Numbered from the stretch's first letter, positions 15,706-25,679 are shown. The stretch is 64,000 bases of DNA from an uncultured Clostridia bacterium (GCA_934248055.1 CAKQKI010000001.1:1-64000), one strand, 5' to 3'. Notes: generated by a model not told the origin, from the sequence alone. A program made the numbers and translations.

Positions 15706-17610
15706 ATGAAAAAATTAACCGGTTTATTATTGACTTTGATTATGGCATTTTCCGTTTCGGAAATAAGTTTTAACCCTGCGGTAACCGAAAGCGTTTCGGC
15801 TAATGTTGGTCGTAGCGCCGAAAGTTCTCTTTATAACGAGCCGAGCGGTTTTAATTTAACGGATATACCGCTAGTTGAAAATCATTCGACGGATTACGTT
15901 ATTGTTATTCCCAAGAACGCAACTTCTATGGAAAAATATGCGGCTGAAGAGTTGCGGTATTTTTTGAAAGAATCAACCGCTTGCGAATTCGGAATTATAA
16001 CCGACGAAAACCTTTCCGCGGATAACGCTAAAAAGTATTTATCCGTCGGTCAGACAAGTTTACTCAAAGCGCAAAGCGATATTAAGATAGACTATGAAAC
16101 GTTCGGGGAGTCCGGTCCTACCGTAATCAGAAAGGGAAACAGCGTTTATATGTGCGGCGCGCATAATTACGGTACGCTGTATTCCGTTTATAAATTTCTC
16201 GAATATCAGATAGGTTATACGGCGTACGCCACAGATTGCGTTTATTTCGAGCGCTATATAAACCTTAAATTATTAGATTTTAAGTATCAATACGTTCCGA
16301 CCATAGGAAAAACCAACGGTCACGAAGCCCCGTCGGGAACGGGCAGTCTTAAAGACCTTGCGAGAATGTATATGATAGGCGAAGCAAGAGAAGATCAGCA
16401 GGAATTATTCGACGGGTTGTACTGGGACGGGTATTTCTGCCATACGAACGCGTTTTTCGTGGATCAGAGCAAATATCCCGAATTATACAAAAACAACCAG
16501 ATATGCTACACGAGCAGCGAAGCGTTAAAAGTTTTCAGCGATAGCGTGTTCAAATTGTTTTACGAAAGCCCCGGCAAAGACAGAATAAATTTAGGCGTTA
16601 ACGACTGGCCCACTTCCTGCGATTGCGACACGTGCGTTAAAGAAACGGCAAAATATAACGGCGGCGGAGTGCTTATCCGCTTTTGCAATAAGGTTGCCGA
16701 AAACATTGAAAACCGCTTCAGAGATTTGGGTATCGTAAGAAAAATCGAATTAGTTCCGCTTATATATTACAACTATATAACGCCGCCCGTGAAAAAAGAC
16801 GCAAACGGAAATTACGTTGCGATAGACGATACCGTGTATCCGAGAAAGGGCGACGTAAGCGTGGGACTGATGTATACGCCCATACTTTCCTGCTACCATC
16901 ACAGTTATGAAAATCCTTGCGACGTGAACGAAGAAAACAAAGAAGATATTCTCGGTTGGAAGGCTATTTACGACGGATTTTTCTATATGTATTCTTACGG
17001 ATCCACTTTCCCCGGCAAATATACGTATTTTGACAATATGCAATATTTAGCCGAACAGTTCAGATGGTATCATGACAACGGCATTCGTTTCAATATGGTT
17101 TTCGAACAGGGAACGGGCGCTTCGATAACGGTTCTTGCTCCGCTTAAAATGTACGTAAGATCGAAATTAGGCTGGAATCCCATGCTTAATCTTGAAGACG
17201 TTGTAAACGATTTCTGCGCGCATTATTACGGACCTGCGGGAAAATCGGTTGCAGAGTATCTTAAACTTCTTACCGATCAATGGCAGTGGATATATAAATA
17301 CAGAAGTTCTTATTGCTTATTGCCGTTAACGGGTTCTCAGAATCCCGACTACTGGCCGAGACAGATTCTGGATTCTTTCGAAAGTTGTATTTTAACGGGA
17401 ATGGCAAACATTGAAAACAGCAAGTACGACGAATCGTCAAAAGCAATATTCAGAGAAAGGCTGAACAAAGAATTGTTCGTGATAAGATATAATCAATACG
17501 TTAAGTATCTCGGTTACTATTCGCAGCAGGAGCAGGAAAGTCTTATCGGATATATCAACGAAAATATCGTTAAAGAAGGGTACGATCCTATAAATAAATT
17601 GTTTAAGTGA
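15706..17610 (+). CDS. Exported DUF4838 family protein (GH67/alpha-glucuronidase-like)
   Basis: A 634-residue protein with an N-terminal signal peptide. Residues about 60-190 match the small alpha/beta domain often found ahead of alpha-glucuronidase-type barrels (EKYAAEELRYFLKEST, YLSVGQT, GAHNYGTLYSVYKFLE). The remainder resembles DUF4838 (TNGHEAPSG, INLGVNDWPTSCDCDTC, FVMYSYGS-like segment, RWYHDNGIRFNMVFEQG). Such proteins accompany polysaccharide-degradation loci and are probably glycosidases, but I know of no established activity. The in-frame ATG at 15691 overlaps the previous gene; the ATG at 15706 directly precedes the basic start of the signal peptide and is preferred. Confidence 0.8.
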   Translation: MKKLTGLLLTLIMAFSVSEISFNPAVTESVSANVGRSAESSLYNEPSGFNLTDIPLVENHSTDYVIVIPKNATSMEKYAAEELRYFLKESTACEFGIITDENLSADNAKKYLSVGQTSLLKAQSDIKIDYETFGESGPTVIRKGNSVYMCGAHNYGTLYSVYKFLEYQIGYTAYATDCVYFERYINLKLLDFKYQYVPTIGKTNGHEAPSGTGSLKDLARMYMIGEAREDQQELFDGLYWDGYFCHTNAFFVDQSKYPELYKNNQICYTSSEALKVFSDSVFKLFYESPGKDRINLGVNDWPTSCDCDTCVKETAKYNGGGVLIRFCNKVAENIENRFRDLGIVRKIELVPLIYYNYITPPVKKDANGNYVAIDDTVYPRKGDVSVGLMYTPILSCYHHSYENPCDVNEENKEDILGWKAIYDGFFYMYSYGSTFPGKYTYFDNMQYLAEQFRWYHDNGIRFNMVFEQGTGASITVLAPLKMYVRSKLGWNPMLNLEDVVNDFCAHYYGPAGKSVAEYLKLLTDQWQWIYKYRSSYCLLPLTGSQNPDYWPRQILDSFESCILTGMANIENSKYDESSKAIFRERLNKELFVIRYNQYVKYLGYYSQQEQESLIGYINENIVKEGYDPINKLFK

Positions 17611-17617
17611 GGAATTT

Positions 17618-18238
17618 ATGACGCGTTTAAAAAAGATACTTAATATTTTATGCGTAGTTACGACTTTACTCGTCGTTATAGGGTGCTTCGGATGCAAAAG
17701 CGATAAGAATAAAAACTCAAATATGTCCGTTGAGTATTTCGTTACGATCAACAAAACGGACGTGATTCTCGAAAAGGGCGAAAATATCAGATTGAGCGCG
17801 TCTTACGGCGACAACGTAACGCCCGTAACTTTTTCGTCATCCGATATAAACGTGGCAACCGTATCGAAAGACGGTTACGTTTCGGCAATAAACGCAGGTA
17901 TTTGCTATATTGCCGCAAAAGCAGGTAAAGATGAAAAAACCTGTAAAGTTACGGTGCGCGAAGTCGTCTATACGGCGGAACTTATCTACAATAAAACCGA
18001 TTACGTGTTAGTCGGCGCAGACGTATCGATAGATTTCGTTGCGTATAAAGACTCAAAAAGAATTACGTATTTACCCGTTACGTGGACGGTAAACGGAACA
18101 AGCGATAATTTTATCGTTACGGATAACGACACTATACGGTTTACCCCTTCTTCGGCGGGTGAGTATATCGTTAAAGCAACGACCGACAAATGCGTTGCGG
18201 AATGTAAAATAACGGTAAAAACTGTTTTATCGGATTAA
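17618..18238 (+). CDS. Lipoprotein with BIG2-type Ig-like domain
   Basis: A 206-residue predicted lipoprotein: hydrophobic segment up to VIGCFGCKSD, with Cys23 or Cys26 as lipid-attachment site. Residues about 38-115 form a BIG2-type domain (LEKGENIRLSASY, FSSSDINVATVSKDGYVSAI, AKAGKDEKTCKVTV); a second Ig-like unit follows to the C-terminus (SAGEYIVKATTDKCVAECKI). These are extracellular spacer or adhesion domains. GTGAGGAATTT gives the RBS before ATG 17618. It stands 7 bp after the DUF4838 gene and 15 bp before the large LRR lipoprotein, so the three are likely one transcript. Confidence 0.85.
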   Translation: MTRLKKILNILCVVTTLLVVIGCFGCKSDKNKNSNMSVEYFVTINKTDVILEKGENIRLSASYGDNVTPVTFSSSDINVATVSKDGYVSAINAGICYIAAKAGKDEKTCKVTVREVVYTAELIYNKTDYVLVGADVSIDFVAYKDSKRITYLPVTWTVNGTSDNFIVTDNDTIRFTPSSAGEYIVKATTDKCVAECKITVKTVLSD

Positions 18239-18253
18239 AAGGTGCTGAAAAGT

Positions 18254-21200
18254 ATGAAAAATAAACTTATATTACTGTTGCTTTCTATAATGCTTTTAAG
18301 CATGGCTTTGTCAGGCGTATCGTGTAAACGCGGTAACGGCGGCAATACGGGGCAGGAAAAAATCATATTTAATTTATATTCGGACGAAATACAGATTTTT
18401 AAAGGCGATAATTATAAAATTAAGTATGATTATAACGGGAATAAAACGATATCGTTTGATTCTTACGACCGCGAAATAATCAATATTTCCCAAGACGGAA
18501 TTATAAGCGGAATAAAGGCGGGAAGCACTTTCGTTAAAGTAAGCGTCGAAAATGAAAGTAAGATTATATCGGTAAAAGTAATAAATAAAAATATTATGCT
18601 GGCGTTCGGCAACGAAAGCGTGGCGATTCCCGTAAAATCCGAAAAGGTTATTCCGCTTACCGTTAACGAAAACGAAAAAGCAGTCGATTTAAACAGCGTC
18701 GAATTTAGCGCAAATTCGGATTTACTGAAATTCGAATCGACAGGCGGCGGTGTTAAATGCTTCTCCGAAACGGCGGGCAATTATATTTTATCGGCAAAAT
18801 ATAAGAATAAAACGGCAAGCGTAAAAATAAAAATCGTAAATCCCGACGCAACCGTTCTCAAAAAGCCGAAAATCGTAATCCGCAATCACGATACCGTCGT
18901 TTTTGAAAACGTAGAACACGCGGATAAGTACGTTTATAAAATAAATAACGGCGACCTGTTGCAGGCAGATAAAAACGAAATATCTTTCGTCGGCTTGTCA
19001 GACAATTTAAAAGCGGGCGAAAGCGTTGAAATTTTACTGAAAGCCGTAACGGACAGCGTCGATTATATTGACGGAGAATACGTTTACGTCGAAGTAAAAC
19101 ATAATTTTTTGCCGACCGAAGATATAAAAGACTGCGAGAGCGGTCATACCGTTACGCTTAATTGCGATGAATGCGGCAGACGGTATACCGACAACGACTA
19201 CGTTAAAGGTCACAATTTCAAAGACGGCAAATGCGTCGCTTGCGGTAAAATTCAGACGGAAGGATTAACGTATGAATATATAGACAAGGTTCAGACGGGC
19301 GTTGACGCCGATAAAAATCCGATTTATAAAACGGTCGGCGCGTACTGGGTTACGAATGCTGTCGTACAGCAAACCGACGTTCACGTTTTAAGCGAATACG
19401 ATGACGGCGTTCACGGAGTATTGCCTGTTACGGGCATAGGTCAGGCGGCGTTTGCCAACAACGCGGTTATCGAAGAAGTTTACTTGCCGGAAAGCGTTAC
19501 CGAAATTTCCCCGCAGGCATTTGCGGTCTGCATACAACTTAAAAAAATATCGATGCCCGGCGTAAAAGAAATAGACGGAAGAATGAGTCAAGCAAATCAG
19601 TTCCTTGGCGATATTAACTTGACAACCGTAATAATTCCCGACGGTTTTACAAATAAAACCAACGCGTTTTCAAGTTACTATGAAAAAAATTACACGTCGA
19701 AAATTAAATTTTACGTAACGAGTCTCAGCGGTACCGTAAACGCTCCCATAACGGAGTTTAACGATATGCTTACGGGAGAAGTTTATTTTTACGACGAATT
19801 GGGCGTTAAGTGCGAAACCTGGAGATACGCCGATAACGGCGATATAGTTATGAACTATAATCACAGTTATTCGCGCATAGACGGAAAAGTTAAATGCTCG
19901 AAATGCGGAAAATATTACGCAACCGATTTCAAATACAATTACAATAAAAAAATAGAAGGGTATGAAATACTCGGAGCAATAAATTCCGACGCCGAAGAAC
20001 TTTATCTTACCGAAAGATATTATGACGACGGCATAAACGGCGTTCACGAAATTAAAAAAATCGCAAATTTTGCTTTCGGCAAACTTACAAAACTTAAAAG
20101 AATATCTTTCCCCGAAACCGTTACAATGCTTACGGATTCGACTTTTGCGGGCTGTAATAATCTTGAATATGCCGCATTGCCTGGGCTTGTAAGAAACGTT
20201 TACGCGGAAAGCGGCGGAAATCACTTTATCAATTGCGATAAATTAAAAACCGTTATTCTCGGTAAATCGTTCTATACGAATTGTCAGATGTTCTTTAATC
20301 TCAATAACGCTCCCGCTAAGCCTGTGTGCGATATATATTTGTATTCGGACGACGGCACTTTCGGCACCTTTGAAACGGCAGGCAATCAGAATTTACTGTC
20401 GGGTAAAATTTATAAGTACGATCAGAACAGCAACGCGTGCGGAACGTGGAAATACAACGAAGATAAAACAGACGCTATTTCCTTTGACCATATTTTTTCC
20501 GACGGCAAATGTTTAAGATGCGGTATTATAAAGGATACCGAATTTACTTACGAATACGTAAGCGAACTTGACGGCTACGCCGTAACGAGTTATCTTGGCA
20601 GCAATCCCGTAATGCGCGTAAGGGAAACTTTCAACGACGGAATTCACGGCGATAAAAACGTGGTTGCAATCGGCTCGTTTGCGTTTGACGGAAATAAAGT
20701 AATAGTAAAGGCGATATTCCCGAAAACCGTTACGAGTTGGGGAGCAAAAGAGAGGGGAGCAATATTCAGGGGATGCTCGAATCTCGAATACGTTGCGCTG
20801 CCCGGGCTTACCAAAAACGCTTACTGGACTAACGGCAACAATCAATTTGCGGGTTGCACAAAACTCAGAACGGTTATTTTAGGAAAAGAGTTTTCAACAG
20901 ATTGTCAGGTGTTTTACGCAGGCACTGCGCCCGAAACGCCGATACTCGATATATATCTTTACTCCGAAGACGGCACGTTCGGCACTTTCGAAGCGAACAG
21001 TGAAGAAAATTTATTATTATCGGGCAAAGTATATAAATACGACGCAAACGGCAAATGCAGTACCTGGAAGTATAACGACGATAAAACCGACGTTATATTG
21101 AATGCCGAAAAACACGTGTTCGTAGACGGCATTTGCAGTAAGTGCGGCTACTGGCAGGAAGAAATTAAATATACTTACGACGAGAGCAAAAACGGCTACG

Positions 21201-21721
21201 TTATAACGGGTTACAGCGGCGGTTTAACCGAAATTTATGCAAGAGCAACGTATAACGACGGAACGCACGGCGAGAAAAACGTTGTTGCGATAGGAGAGCG
21301 CGCATTTAACGGGAAAACCGAAATAGTAAAAGCGATATTCCCGAAAACCGCTACGAGCCTTAAAGGCGGAACGTTCGGGGGCTGTACGAATCTCGAATAC
21401 GTCGCGTTGCCGGGGCTTACGAGTAACGTTTATGCGGAAAACGGCGATAATCACTTTGCGGGTTGCACTAAACTTAAAACGGTTATTTTAGGAAAAGAAT
21501 TTTCAACGAACTGTCAGATGTTTTTTGCAGATACTGCGCCCGAAACGCCGATACTCGATATATATCTTTATTCGGACGACGGCAGTTTCGGCGAGTTTAA
21601 AACCGCAGGCAATCAGAATTTACTGTCGGGCAAAGTGTATAAATACAATGAAAACGGCGGAGCAGGCACGTGGAAATATAACGACGATAAGACGGGCGTT
21701 ATAGTCGGCGATAACAACTGA
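18254..21721 (+). CDS. Large LRR lipoprotein with four CxxCG-led BspA modules
   Basis: About 1155 residues. A signal peptide with lipobox GVSC (Cys24) predicts a lipid-anchored surface protein. A BIG2-like domain (FDSYDREIINISQDGIISGI) and further Ig-like segments fill about 30-300. Four modules follow, each starting with a H..(K/S/V)DG.C..CG knuckle and containing BspA-type leucine-rich repeats; the third and fourth are closest to the two modules of the secreted protein at 7146-9812. DNA 20711-21161 is almost identical to part of that gene. The start ATG 18254 fits AAGGTG nine bases upstream; the GTG at 18242 would leave no room for an RBS. It likely works with its sibling in binding polymer or host glycan. 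Confidence 0.85.
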   Translation: MKNKLILLLLSIMLLSMALSGVSCKRGNGGNTGQEKIIFNLYSDEIQIFKGDNYKIKYDYNGNKTISFDSYDREIINISQDGIISGIKAGSTFVKVSVENESKIISVKVINKNIMLAFGNESVAIPVKSEKVIPLTVNENEKAVDLNSVEFSANSDLLKFESTGGGVKCFSETAGNYILSAKYKNKTASVKIKIVNPDATVLKKPKIVIRNHDTVVFENVEHADKYVYKINNGDLLQADKNEISFVGLSDNLKAGESVEILLKAVTDSVDYIDGEYVYVEVKHNFLPTEDIKDCESGHTVTLNCDECGRRYTDNDYVKGHNFKDGKCVACGKIQTEGLTYEYIDKVQTGVDADKNPIYKTVGAYWVTNAVVQQTDVHVLSEYDDGVHGVLPVTGIGQAAFANNAVIEEVYLPESVTEISPQAFAVCIQLKKISMPGVKEIDGRMSQANQFLGDINLTTVIIPDGFTNKTNAFSSYYEKNYTSKIKFYVTSLSGTVNAPITEFNDMLTGEVYFYDELGVKCETWRYADNGDIVMNYNHSYSRIDGKVKCSKCGKYYATDFKYNYNKKIEGYEILGAINSDAEELYLTERYYDDGINGVHEIKKIANFAFGKLTKLKRISFPETVTMLTDSTFAGCNNLEYAALPGLVRNVYAESGGNHFINCDKLKTVILGKSFYTNCQMFFNLNNAPAKPVCDIYLYSDDGTFGTFETAGNQNLLSGKIYKYDQNSNACGTWKYNEDKTDAISFDHIFSDGKCLRCGIIKDTEFTYEYVSELDGYAVTSYLGSNPVMRVRETFNDGIHGDKNVVAIGSFAFDGNKVIVKAIFPKTVTSWGAKERGAIFRGCSNLEYVALPGLTKNAYWTNGNNQFAGCTKLRTVILGKEFSTDCQVFYAGTAPETPILDIYLYSEDGTFGTFEANSEENLLLSGKVYKYDANGKCSTWKYNDDKTDVILNAEKHVFVDGICSKCGYWQEEIKYTYDESKNGYVITGYSGGLTEIYARATYNDGTHGEKNVVAIGERAFNGKTEIVKAIFPKTATSLKGGTFGGCTNLEYVALPGLTSNVYAENGDNHFAGCTKLKTVILGKEFSTNCQMFFADTAPETPILDIYLYSDDGSFGEFKTAGNQNLLSGKVYKYNENGGAGTWKYNDDKTGVIVGDNN
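20711..21161 (+). repeat. LRR module DNA, copy 3 (in a different gene)
   Basis: Nearly identical to 8796-9246, including silent positions; the few differences include GAGAGGGGAG versus GAGAAGGGAG and GGATGCTCG versus GGATGCACT. Sequence on both sides has diverged much more, so the block looks copied between the two surface-protein genes. Confidence 0.9.
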
Positions 21722-21820
21722 CCGACCGAAAAACGTCGGGGGTATAACTTAATAGCCGTTCATTAACGGAAAAACCAACGCGTTTTCCCTGGTTAACGTT
21801 CACTTTTCAAACACGCAAGA

Positions 21821-21864
21821 AAAGTGTGCAAGCCTTCTTTTTGAACTTGCACACTTTATTTTAC
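21821..21864 (+). terminator. terminator after the large LRR lipoprotein
   Basis: A perfect 12-bp stem AAAGTGTGCAAG/CTTGCACACTTT with a 13-base loop is followed by ATTTTA. It is likely to end the surface/transport operon, so the downstream genes would need their own promoter or read-through. Confidence 0.75.
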
Positions 21865-21898
21865 GCTCGCGCGTACGGTTTAAATCTAAAAAATATAT

Positions 21899-22900
21899 AT
21901 GTTGCTTACTTTATTACTTATTTTATCGGCATTTTTGTTTTCGATACAATTTTTACTCGCAAAAACGTACCAGAAACGTAATGGGGCGGGAATTAAGGCC
22001 ACGCTGAAACTGTCCGTAATGGTTTATCTTACGGGAACGCTGTTTTTCTATTTGAAATATGCCTTTACTACGGGTAACTTTTCAATCAGATTCAGTTTTT
22101 TCACGTTGATTATAAATATCGCCACGAGCGTTGCCGCTTTATTAGGTATGTATTGCGGCAATAAGGCGTTAAGCGTCGGCAATATGTCCGTTTACGCGGT
22201 GTTTACCATGCTTGGAAATATTATTTTACCAAGCGTAGTGGGTATGGTTTTTTTCGGCGAAAAAGTTACTTTTTTAAAAATATTCTGCATGCTGCTGATG
22301 ATAGCGGCTATAGTAATAATCAACCTGAAAAAAGAAAGCGACGCCAAAAAAAATAAAAAAGCAATTTTCTTTTACGTTGCCATTTTTATTCTGAACGGTC
22401 TGTCGGGAATACTGTTTACCGTTCATCAGAACAATCCTACGTTGACCGCGTGTTACGATTACGTAAACGGCGTGGCGGTTGCGAACAGCGACGTGTTCGT
22501 ATTGTGGAACAGTATCGTCGAAACGATAGCGGCGATTATATTGTTAACGGTATATTGTTTGTTTTTCGATAAAAACAAAGCGGATACAACGGTTTTAAAT
22601 AACTCCGAAGAAACTATTGCCGCCGAAAGTAAAATAGACGGCAGAACTTTTTCGATTTTGTTTTTGCTGATAATAGGCGTATCTTACGGGATAGTGCATG
22701 GGCTTGGCAATTATTTTATCGCAATCGGAACAGGACCCGATTCTCTCGGAGCGTCTGTTACTTTCCCTTTGGTAAACGGCGGCACGATTTTATTTTCAAC
22801 ACTTTTCGGATGTTTGTTTTATAAAGAAAAATTATCTTTGAATTCGATAATAGGGCTGATACTCGTAATTGCGTCAACGATACTGTTTATGGTTGCGTAG
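21899..22900 (+). CDS. EamA/DMT-superfamily membrane transporter
   Basis: A 333-residue membrane protein with about ten hydrophobic segments in two similar halves (drug/metabolite transporter layout). The EamA-like features are the first-half YAVFTMLGNIILPSVVGMVFFGEKVT segment ending in a Glu, and the matching second-half LVNGGTILFSTLFGCLFYKEKLS. A longer charged loop (about residues 220-250) separates the last segments. No clear RBS precedes ATG 21899, so the start is uncertain by a few codons. It sits between the surface-protein block and the cytoplasmic glycosidases and might export or import a sugar or other metabolite; the substrate is unknown. Confidence 0.8.
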   Translation: MLLTLLLILSAFLFSIQFLLAKTYQKRNGAGIKATLKLSVMVYLTGTLFFYLKYAFTTGNFSIRFSFFTLIINIATSVAALLGMYCGNKALSVGNMSVYAVFTMLGNIILPSVVGMVFFGEKVTFLKIFCMLLMIAAIVIINLKKESDAKKNKKAIFFYVAIFILNGLSGILFTVHQNNPTLTACYDYVNGVAVANSDVFVLWNSIVETIAAIILLTVYCLFFDKNKADTTVLNNSEETIAAESKIDGRTFSILFLLIIGVSYGIVHGLGNYFIAIGTGPDSLGASVTFPLVNGGTILFSTLFGCLFYKEKLSLNSIIGLILVIASTILFMVA

Positions 22901-22971
22901 GAACGAAATCGTTTGCGGGTATAAACAAAAAATGTTTTAAATAAGCAAAATTTTAATTGTATTGAGAGAAT

Positions 22972-25449
22972 ATGGAAAAAATCATCGATTTATACGAATC
23001 TTTTTCGGTTAAAAACGGCGAATTGACCTGCGAAGGCAAATCTTTAATCGATTACGCCGCTCCTTCGAGCCTGCACAGCGTGGTAACCGACTGGGCTTAC
23101 GGCAAAATATTATGCAGGAAATGTTACGATATTTCGGACGGCTCGGTATTAAAAGCAAAAATAACTCTTGGTTCTTTGAATTTCAGATTTAAAGTCAAAC
23201 TGACAGCGTGTTTAAAAGAGTGGACGAAATACGTAAACGATATTACGATTTCGGTCAACGGCAAAAAGGTTATCGAAGAAAACGAAGCGTTTTTTGAAAA
23301 CGTAAATCTCGGGTGGCCGTCGCTTTACTTTAACGTTAAACCGAATTACTTTAAAACGGGCGACAATATCATAGAAATTTTTACCCGCAACGTCAGTTCG
23401 GCGGGGCTGCTGGTTTCTGCGATAAAGGTGATATTATTGCCCGAATTTAAAGATTTGCAGCAAATTTCTTTAAGAAAATATTGTCGGTTGAAAAACGATT
23501 TCGGAGTTGCGGTATACGATAAAAACAAAACGTTTAAAAGCGTAAGCGTTACGGGATGCAGATTTAATAAATCGTCTTATTTCGGCGATATCTGCGTTCT
23601 TAATTTTACAGCCGACAGCATAGGAAAGCCGCGCGGCAGAGCATGCTTCGGCGATAAAGAAATAACGCTTTTCTTGCCCGAAACAATTGATTGCGCGGAT
23701 AGTTTTTTAGTGGGTATGGACAGCGACGATCACAGGCACGACGATTCCGAAGAAACCGACAGAATACTTGCTTATTCGGTTTTTTCGGATATGGTTGATT
23801 TTATTCAGTTCAGACCGCATCGTTTCAGAAATTATTATAAACTTTCGTCCGAAAAAACTTTTGAAAAAAGACTTGAATTTTTAGAGATGTTCGGCGTTGA
23901 TTACGGAATAGCGGGCGCGCAGGGCTTTTTTGCCGACTTGCCCGAAAAATTTCCGAAAACGTTCGTCGGTTTTCACATGCACGAGTTGTATCATTTCTTT
24001 AATTTCACCTTAGAGCAAAAAACATTTTTTTCGGGCGGAGCGACGTTTAATTTCGAAGGACTCAGAAATTCCGCGTCTTTTTCCGAATCGAAAAAGATTT
24101 ATAACGATTACTTGATTAAAACTAAAGAAAGAATAAACAAAAATATAGGTTTAACGTCAATCGGCTCGCCGAGTTTATTGTGCGTTTACGAAGGCGACGC
24201 GGGTTTTGACAGAATTACCATCGAACCCGTATCGAATATAAACATACTTACGGGAGCGGTGCGCGCAACGTCCGTAAAAGCCTGGGGCGCGCATATTCCG
24301 ACCGACTGGTATTACGGAGTTCCCGTAGATAAGACAAAATCGAATAAATTTTTATTATCGATGCAGTATCTCTATTTAAACGGAGCGTCTTACGTTTATG
24401 CCGAAAACGCGCTTTATAAAACGAACGCGTTTGAAAGGTTTGACTTCGAAGACGAGTTTTGCGTTACGAACAGAAAGTATTTAAGAGATTTTTATAACTA
24501 TACTTCAACGCACGCCCGTAAAGGAAAATTGATAGTGGATAAAGCGTTTGCTTTCGGCATAAACGAGTTTATGATGTGGCAGACGAACGACAGAATGGGC
24601 GAACTCAACGAAAAAGACTGGGATCAGTTCGTTTGGGGAAAGTGGGATAATTCTTATCAGAAATGCTGGCACGCAACGAAAGCGTGGCTTCCGTTTTCGG
24701 AAAAACAATCCGTGGCGGACACGCCTTTGAATACGCATTTATTTTCGGGAACGCCTTACGGAAGCGTTGACGTGATAAGCGCGGAAAAAGATTTTTCAAA
24801 GTATAAAACTCTGGCTTTTTTAGGCTGGAACACAATGAACGCGGAATTATTCGGCCGCCTTACAAAGTACGTTAAAAACGGCGGCAATTTAATAATTTCT
24901 TATTGCCATTTCAACACGGTTGACAGAAACGATATGCCGTTCGGATATTTGAAGAGCGAACTTATCGAAGAATTTACGGGAGTTAAAATCAAAGGCGAAT
25001 TCAAGCCGTGCGGACGCGCCGCATTCAACGATTTCAACGCGTATCCGATTCCCGACGGCAAAAGCGTAAATTGCGTCGGGTGTTCGCCCGTCACCGCAAA
25101 AACGATTTGCTTTGATAAAGCCGATAACGGACTTATTTTCGAGAACGCTTACGGAAAAGGTAAAGTGTATTTTACCGCGTTTAAAGAGTATGCCGAAGAA
25201 GACTGGGCGGTTGAAACGATTTCGCATTTACTTGAAATCGCGGGCGAAGAAGGAGATTTTAAATGCGACAATAAAAACGTTTCCTTTACCGTAAGAGAGA
25301 TTGAAAAAAATAAGTTTTCCGTAAGCGTTTTAAATATGAACTGCGTGACGGGAAATAAAGAGTTTTTTAATTTAAAAGCGTTCGATAAAGTTATAAGCGA
25401 CGTTATTTCGGTTACGGAAATAAAAAATTACGAAATCGAAATAAATTAA
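22972..25449 (+). CDS. Probable cytoplasmic glycosidase, family not recognised
   Basis: An 825-residue protein without a signal peptide. The N-terminal 200 residues look like a beta-sandwich (galactose-binding-like: ISVNGKKVIEENEAF, NVKPNYFKTGDNIIEIF). The middle looks like a TIM barrel (DSDDHRHDDSEETDRILAY, FVGFHMHELYHFF, WGAHIPTDWYYGVP, SMQYLYLNGASYVYAENALY). From about 610 a beta-galactosidase-trimerisation-like alpha/beta segment follows (YKTLAFLGWNTMNAELF..LTKYVKNGGNLIIS), then a short C-terminal beta domain. The architecture resembles GH42-like or related barrel enzymes, but I cannot name the catalytic pair or the family. Island context supports sugar hydrolysis. Confidence 0.7.
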   Translation: MEKIIDLYESFSVKNGELTCEGKSLIDYAAPSSLHSVVTDWAYGKILCRKCYDISDGSVLKAKITLGSLNFRFKVKLTACLKEWTKYVNDITISVNGKKVIEENEAFFENVNLGWPSLYFNVKPNYFKTGDNIIEIFTRNVSSAGLLVSAIKVILLPEFKDLQQISLRKYCRLKNDFGVAVYDKNKTFKSVSVTGCRFNKSSYFGDICVLNFTADSIGKPRGRACFGDKEITLFLPETIDCADSFLVGMDSDDHRHDDSEETDRILAYSVFSDMVDFIQFRPHRFRNYYKLSSEKTFEKRLEFLEMFGVDYGIAGAQGFFADLPEKFPKTFVGFHMHELYHFFNFTLEQKTFFSGGATFNFEGLRNSASFSESKKIYNDYLIKTKERINKNIGLTSIGSPSLLCVYEGDAGFDRITIEPVSNINILTGAVRATSVKAWGAHIPTDWYYGVPVDKTKSNKFLLSMQYLYLNGASYVYAENALYKTNAFERFDFEDEFCVTNRKYLRDFYNYTSTHARKGKLIVDKAFAFGINEFMMWQTNDRMGELNEKDWDQFVWGKWDNSYQKCWHATKAWLPFSEKQSVADTPLNTHLFSGTPYGSVDVISAEKDFSKYKTLAFLGWNTMNAELFGRLTKYVKNGGNLIISYCHFNTVDRNDMPFGYLKSELIEEFTGVKIKGEFKPCGRAAFNDFNAYPIPDGKSVNCVGCSPVTAKTICFDKADNGLIFENAYGKGKVYFTAFKEYAEEDWAVETISHLLEIAGEEGDFKCDNKNVSFTVREIEKNKFSVSVLNMNCVTGNKEFFNLKAFDKVISDVISVTEIKNYEIEIN

Positions 25450-25466
25450 ACCCGATTAAAGGTTGG

Positions 25467-25679
25467 TTGAATTATGAAGATAAACTCGGCGTTCCCACGT
25501 TGCTCGTTGCGGGAGAAAAAGACACGGTAGTGCCGTATTTCAGAAACGCTTATCAGATAATTAAATACTGCGAGCAAAATAATATTCCCTTAACGTACTA
25601 CACGAAGCCCGAATGCAATCATCATCCGCATTCTTTAAGCGACACAAAACCCATAATTGATTTTATAACGGCAAAATAA
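25467..25679 (+). pseudogene. C-terminal remnant of an alpha/beta-hydrolase
   Basis: About 75 residues with the unmistakable end of an alpha/beta hydrolase: KLGVPTLLVAGEKDTVVPY (last core strand with the acidic residue region), then CNHHPHSLSDTKPIIDFI carrying the catalytic-His region. The nucleophile elbow and the first two thirds of the fold are absent. The frame stays open about 27 bases upstream of the TTG at 25467 into the end of the previous gene, but no initiation site or hydrolase sequence is seen there. I read it as a decayed esterase or acetyl-esterase of this carbohydrate locus. Expression as a tiny protein is unlikely. Confidence 0.7.
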
